The position numbers and the translations under genes were made by a program. The notes under the pieces were generated by a model. The model was not told the DNA's origin. It made no database searches and saw nothing but the letters and a program-made list of their open reading frames with translations. From positions 930,001 to 994,000 of the forward strand of contig NZ_JTDI01000003.1 of NCBI RefSeq assembly GCF_000802225.1: a DNA stretch of 64,000 bases. The letters are read 5' to 3'. Below are positions 61,059-64,000 of this stretch, one piece after another. The stretch comes from Novosphingobium malaysiense (lineage in GTDB: Bacteria; Pseudomonadota; Alphaproteobacteria; Sphingomonadales; Sphingomonadaceae). Each line of letters begins with the position of its first letter. The first letter of the stretch is position 1.

Positions 61059-61610
61059 TCAACGCCGGCGCAGCATCGGGATCATGCGGGCCATCGTGTC
61101 GTCGTGATCGAGGAACATGTGTTTCAGCGCCCCCAGGACGTGCAATGCGAACAGGGCCAGCATCACGATTGCCAGCACTTCGTGGCTTTCCTTGAAGATC
61201 CCGCCCAGCGCCTTGTCGGAACCCACGGGCAAGGCAGGGGCCTGGAAAAGCCCGAACCAGCCGACCGGGCGCCCCCCGCCGGAGACCATGGCCCAGCCGG
61301 TCAGGGGAATGAACAACAACAGGAAATAGAACATGAAGTGTGTCACCCGCGCCAGGGCCACTTCCCAGGCGCTCAGCGCCGCTGACAGGGCGGGCCCTTT
61401 ATAGATGAGCCGCCAGACGATTCGGAACAGCGTCAGGCCCAGAACGGTCAGGCCATTTGCCATGTGGTACCCCATGAGCGCGGCCGCTTGCTCCTTGGGC
61501 AGGTCCTCGGCACTCCATGCAAGAACGAAATTTGCGGCAATGAGCAGCGCAATCAGCCAGTGAAGGGTAATTGCCACACGCGTATATTGGGGCGAACGTG
61601 TTGTTTTCAT
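61059..61610 (-). CDS. Cytochrome b561
   Basis: 183 residues and four membrane helices with heme-ligating histidines (TLHWLIALLIAANFVLAW; MGYHMANGLTVLGLTLFRI; SHEVLAIVMLALFALHVLG). Transfers electrons between quinone and periplasmic partners, for example superoxide. Length normal. Confidence 0.92.
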   Translation of the reverse strand: MKTTRSPQYTRVAITLHWLIALLIAANFVLAWSAEDLPKEQAAALMGYHMANGLTVLGLTLFRIVWRLIYKGPALSAALSAWEVALARVTHFMFYFLLLFIPLTGWAMVSGGGRPVGWFGLFQAPALPVGSDKALGGIFKESHEVLAIVMLALFALHVLGALKHMFLDHDDTMARMIPMLRRR

Positions 61611-61733
61611 GCGCTATGCTCCCGAATTCGAGTGACCGACAACCGTATGTATCGTTCCGATATGGCTGTATTTTCGCTGCAGGGAAACAGGATCAATTGA
61701 TCTACGCGTCCGTCCGCGTAATCTTCGTCCTGC

Positions 61734-62399
61734 ATGGCAGGTTCAGTTCATCCCGATTGCAAGAGGCTTGCACGCATCGGCTCCGCCGTGCGCGAACGGC
61801 TTACCGCCGATCCTTCCGTGCAGCGGTTTCCCGAGGAGCGCGCCGAAATCTATGCTGTCGAGGGGTTTCTGCACACCGATGATTGCGCGCGCCTGATCGG
61901 TCTCATCGAAGGCATAGCGCGCCCGTCCGGCCTCGTGGACGAAGCCGACTGGCCCCAGTACCGCACCAGTTATTCGAGCGACATCGACGTTCACGACGAT
62001 ACCGTGCGCGCCCTGGACGACAGCATTGCCGCCCTCACGGGTCTACGGCTGGATTGCAGCGAGTCCCTCCAAGGGCAGCGATACAGGTGCGGAGAGTATT
62101 TTCACGAGCATTACGATTGGTTCGACACATCTGCTGAATACTGGCGCAGGGAAAGCGAATGCGGCGGGCAACGCAGTTGGACTGCGATGGTCTACCTGAA
62201 CTGCGTCGAGGAAGGCGGTTCTACCGACTTTACGCGCATGCAGATCAGCGTGCCGCCACTTACCGGCAGCCTTCTGCTGTGGAACAACCTGTGTCCAGAC
62301 GGGACGCCGAACCCCTGGACAATGCATGCAGCCCGGCCAGTCGTGCGCGGGGTGAAGTACGTCGTCACGAAGTGGTTCCGCACGCGCCGCTGGTGCTGA
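61734..62399 (+). CDS. Prolyl-4-hydroxylase-like Fe(II)/2-oxoglutarate oxygenase
   Basis: 221 residues. Cupin core with the metal facial triad: HxD in CGEYFHEHYDWFD and the distal His in WTMHAARPVVRGVKYVV, with Lys of KWFRTRRW for 2-oxoglutarate. Hydroxylates proline or other residues; target unknown. Confidence 0.9.
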   Translation: MAGSVHPDCKRLARIGSAVRERLTADPSVQRFPEERAEIYAVEGFLHTDDCARLIGLIEGIARPSGLVDEADWPQYRTSYSSDIDVHDDTVRALDDSIAALTGLRLDCSESLQGQRYRCGEYFHEHYDWFDTSAEYWRRESECGGQRSWTAMVYLNCVEEGGSTDFTRMQISVPPLTGSLLLWNNLCPDGTPNPWTMHAARPVVRGVKYVVTKWFRTRRWC

Positions 62400-62516
62400 A
62401 ACCTACGGTCGCCGCTTCGCCCTCCCGCGCGCCGCGCCCATGACCTCGCCCGGTAAGATGCGCGTGACCACGTGCCGCGCTTCGGCGTCAGTGCATCGTG
62501 CCTCGTCTCGCTGGCC

Positions 62517-64000
62517 TCAGGCGTCAAGCGCCTGCGCTATCAGTTGGCGCGTTTCCGGCACACCGTAAAGAGCGATGAAACTGCCCATCCGCGGCCCTTG
62601 CGAAGAGCCCAGCAGCGTTTCGTAAAGCGCCTTGAACCAGTCGCGCAGGTTTTCGAACCCATAGGCCTCGTCTTTGCCGATCTCGTAGACAGTGTTCTGC
62701 AATTCCTCTGCGCTCGTATCGGAGCCGGCCTTCGCCAATTCGGCATCGAGCGCCCGCAGGGCTTGCGCCTCGTTGGCGGTCGGCGCGCGGCGCTGCAGGC
62801 TCGGGGCAATGAAATCGCGGTTGGTGGCAAGCGCCGCGCGCACCAGCTCTTCCAGCTCCGGGTGGGCCTCGGGCGTCGCCTCGGCGACGTAATTGCCCAG
62901 GTAGGACCAGACCTGATCGGCCGTCGCCTCGGCTCCGAGCACCCCGACCAGGTTGAGCAGGAGCGAGAAGGTTACCGGCGGGGTATCGCCCGCGCCTTTC
63001 GGCGTGGTGCCCGCACAGTCCCCGTTCACGCGCAGAAGGTGCCAGACCGGATTGCCGAGCTGCTTGTCGAGCGGCTGGTTCGCCAGGTTGCCCCGAAACT
63101 GCCAATATTCGTCTACCGCCTTGGGAATGACGCCGACGTGCAGCTGCTTGGCGCTCTTGGGCTCGCGGAACAGATAGAAACCCAGCGATTCCTCGGTGCC
63201 GTAGGTCAGCCATTGCTCGATGGTCAGCCCGTTGCCCTTGGATTTGGAGATCTTCTCGCCGTTCTCGTCGAGGAACAGTTCGTAGATCAGCCCTTCCGGC
63301 TTCCGCCCGCCAAGGACCTTCACGATCTTGCCCGACTGCGTCACCGAATCGGTGAGATCCTTTCCGCTCATCTCGTAGTCGACACCGAGCGCGTACCAGC
63401 GCATCGCCCAGTCGACCTTCCACTGGAGCTTAGCCTGGCCGCCGAAGACCGACTGTTCGACGACGCTGCCGTCCTGATCGGTGAAGCGAATCATGCCGGT
63501 AGCCGGATCGAGCACTTCGACGGGAACCTGGAGAACGATGCCGGTCGAGGGAGATACCGGCAGCACCGGGGAATAGGTCTTGCGACGTTCCTCGCGCAGC
63601 GTGGGCAGCATGACGTCGAGGATCGCCTGATTGCATTCCAGGACGCGACTGAGCGCCGCATCGAACGCACCGGAATTGTACCGGTCGCTCGCGGAAACGA
63701 ATTCGTATTCGAAGCCGAAACGATCGAGGAAGTCGCGCAGCATTGCATTGTTGTGGTGCGCGAAGCTTTCGAACTTGCCGAAGGGATCGGGAATCCGCGT
63801 GAGCGGCTTGCCCAGATTTGCGGCAAGCATCTCGGGCTGCGGAATATTGTCGGGGACCTTGCGCAAGCCATCCATGTCGTCCGAGAAGGCGACCAGCCTC
63901 GTCGGTGCGCCACCGGTCAGCGCTTCGTAGGCCCGACGAACGAGGGTTGTGCGCAGGACTTCCTGAAACGTACCGATATGGGGTAAGCCCGAGGGACCAT
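62517..64000 (-). CDS. lysK: Class I lysyl-tRNA synthetase (5' part missing at window edge)
   Basis: Charges tRNA-Lys. The frame is open to the right window edge, so the N-terminus lies beyond it. Class I motifs: HIGH-type GPSGLPHIGTFQEVLRTT at the very edge, DDMDGLRKVPDN, and KMSKS-type EKISKSKGNGLTIEQW. Class I LysRS is usual in alphaproteobacteria, in contrast to the class II LysS of most bacteria. An ATG at 63875 is internal (Asp-Asp-Met-Asp motif). Confidence 0.95.
   Translation of the reverse strand, partial: GPSGLPHIGTFQEVLRTTLVRRAYEALTGGAPTRLVAFSDDMDGLRKVPDNIPQPEMLAANLGKPLTRIPDPFGKFESFAHHNNAMLRDFLDRFGFEYEFVSASDRYNSGAFDAALSRVLECNQAILDVMLPTLREERRKTYSPVLPVSPSTGIVLQVPVEVLDPATGMIRFTDQDGSVVEQSVFGGQAKLQWKVDWAMRWYALGVDYEMSGKDLTDSVTQSGKIVKVLGGRKPEGLIYELFLDENGEKISKSKGNGLTIEQWLTYGTEESLGFYLFREPKSAKQLHVGVIPKAVDEYWQFRGNLANQPLDKQLGNPVWHLLRVNGDCAGTTPKGAGDTPPVTFSLLLNLVGVLGAEATADQVWSYLGNYVAEATPEAHPELEELVRAALATNRDFIAPSLQRRAPTANEAQALRALDAELAKAGSDTSAEELQNTVYEIGKDEAYGFENLRDWFKALYETLLGSSQGPRMGSFIALYGVPETRQLIAQALDA

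Overview
The window is high-GC, densely coded DNA of an alphaproteobacterium, most likely a sphingomonad (Novosphingobium or a close Sphingomonadaceae/Erythrobacteraceae relative). This rests on three things: the alphaproteobacterial style of GltA, LexA, ComEC and class I LysRS; the nuoA-N operon running into birA-coaX-rnj-DUF1467; and short inverted intergenic repeats of a sort common in this group. No rRNA, tRNA, CRISPR array, insertion sequence or prophage was seen. Both edges are chromosomal housekeeping genes, and the lysK at the right edge is cut.

Layout. 1-8 kb: lexA, comEC, gltX, gltA and a class A penicillin-binding protein. 8-17 kb: a four-gene minus-strand cluster with a histidine-kinase-like protein and an Hpt-like protein, both lacking the phospho-accepting histidine; a long coiled-coil membrane protein; and a TbpB-like surface lipoprotein. 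17-35.5 kb: a complete 14-subunit NADH dehydrogenase (complex I) operon on the minus strand (nuoA to nuoN), with two small membrane ORFs inserted, continuing into birA, coaX, RNase J and a DUF1467 protein. 36-39.3 kb: a thiolase, then an arsR-arsI-acr3 arsenic operon with a clear operator-like palindrome. 39.5-47.5 kb: mixed housekeeping genes (SH3 protein, 2-hydroxyacid dehydrogenase, amtB, DUF805, nitronate monooxygenase, lipoprotein methyltransferase, prfB, peroxiredoxin, a free-standing lipoyl domain).

47.7-56.1 kb is the most unusual part. A minus-strand operon of two tandem LuxE-like adenylating enzymes and a LuxC-like acyl reductase lies divergent from TetR, MFS transporter, SDR and CitE/HpcH-type lyase genes. 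There are no luciferase genes. The set looks like a carboxylic-acid uptake, activation, reduction and cleavage module of unknown substrate. 56-64 kb: M28 peptidase, ettA, an RcnB-like basic repeat protein, cytochrome b561, a prolyl-4-hydroxylase-like oxygenase and partial class I lysyl-tRNA synthetase.

All functional calls come from reading motifs and context. No database search was run.
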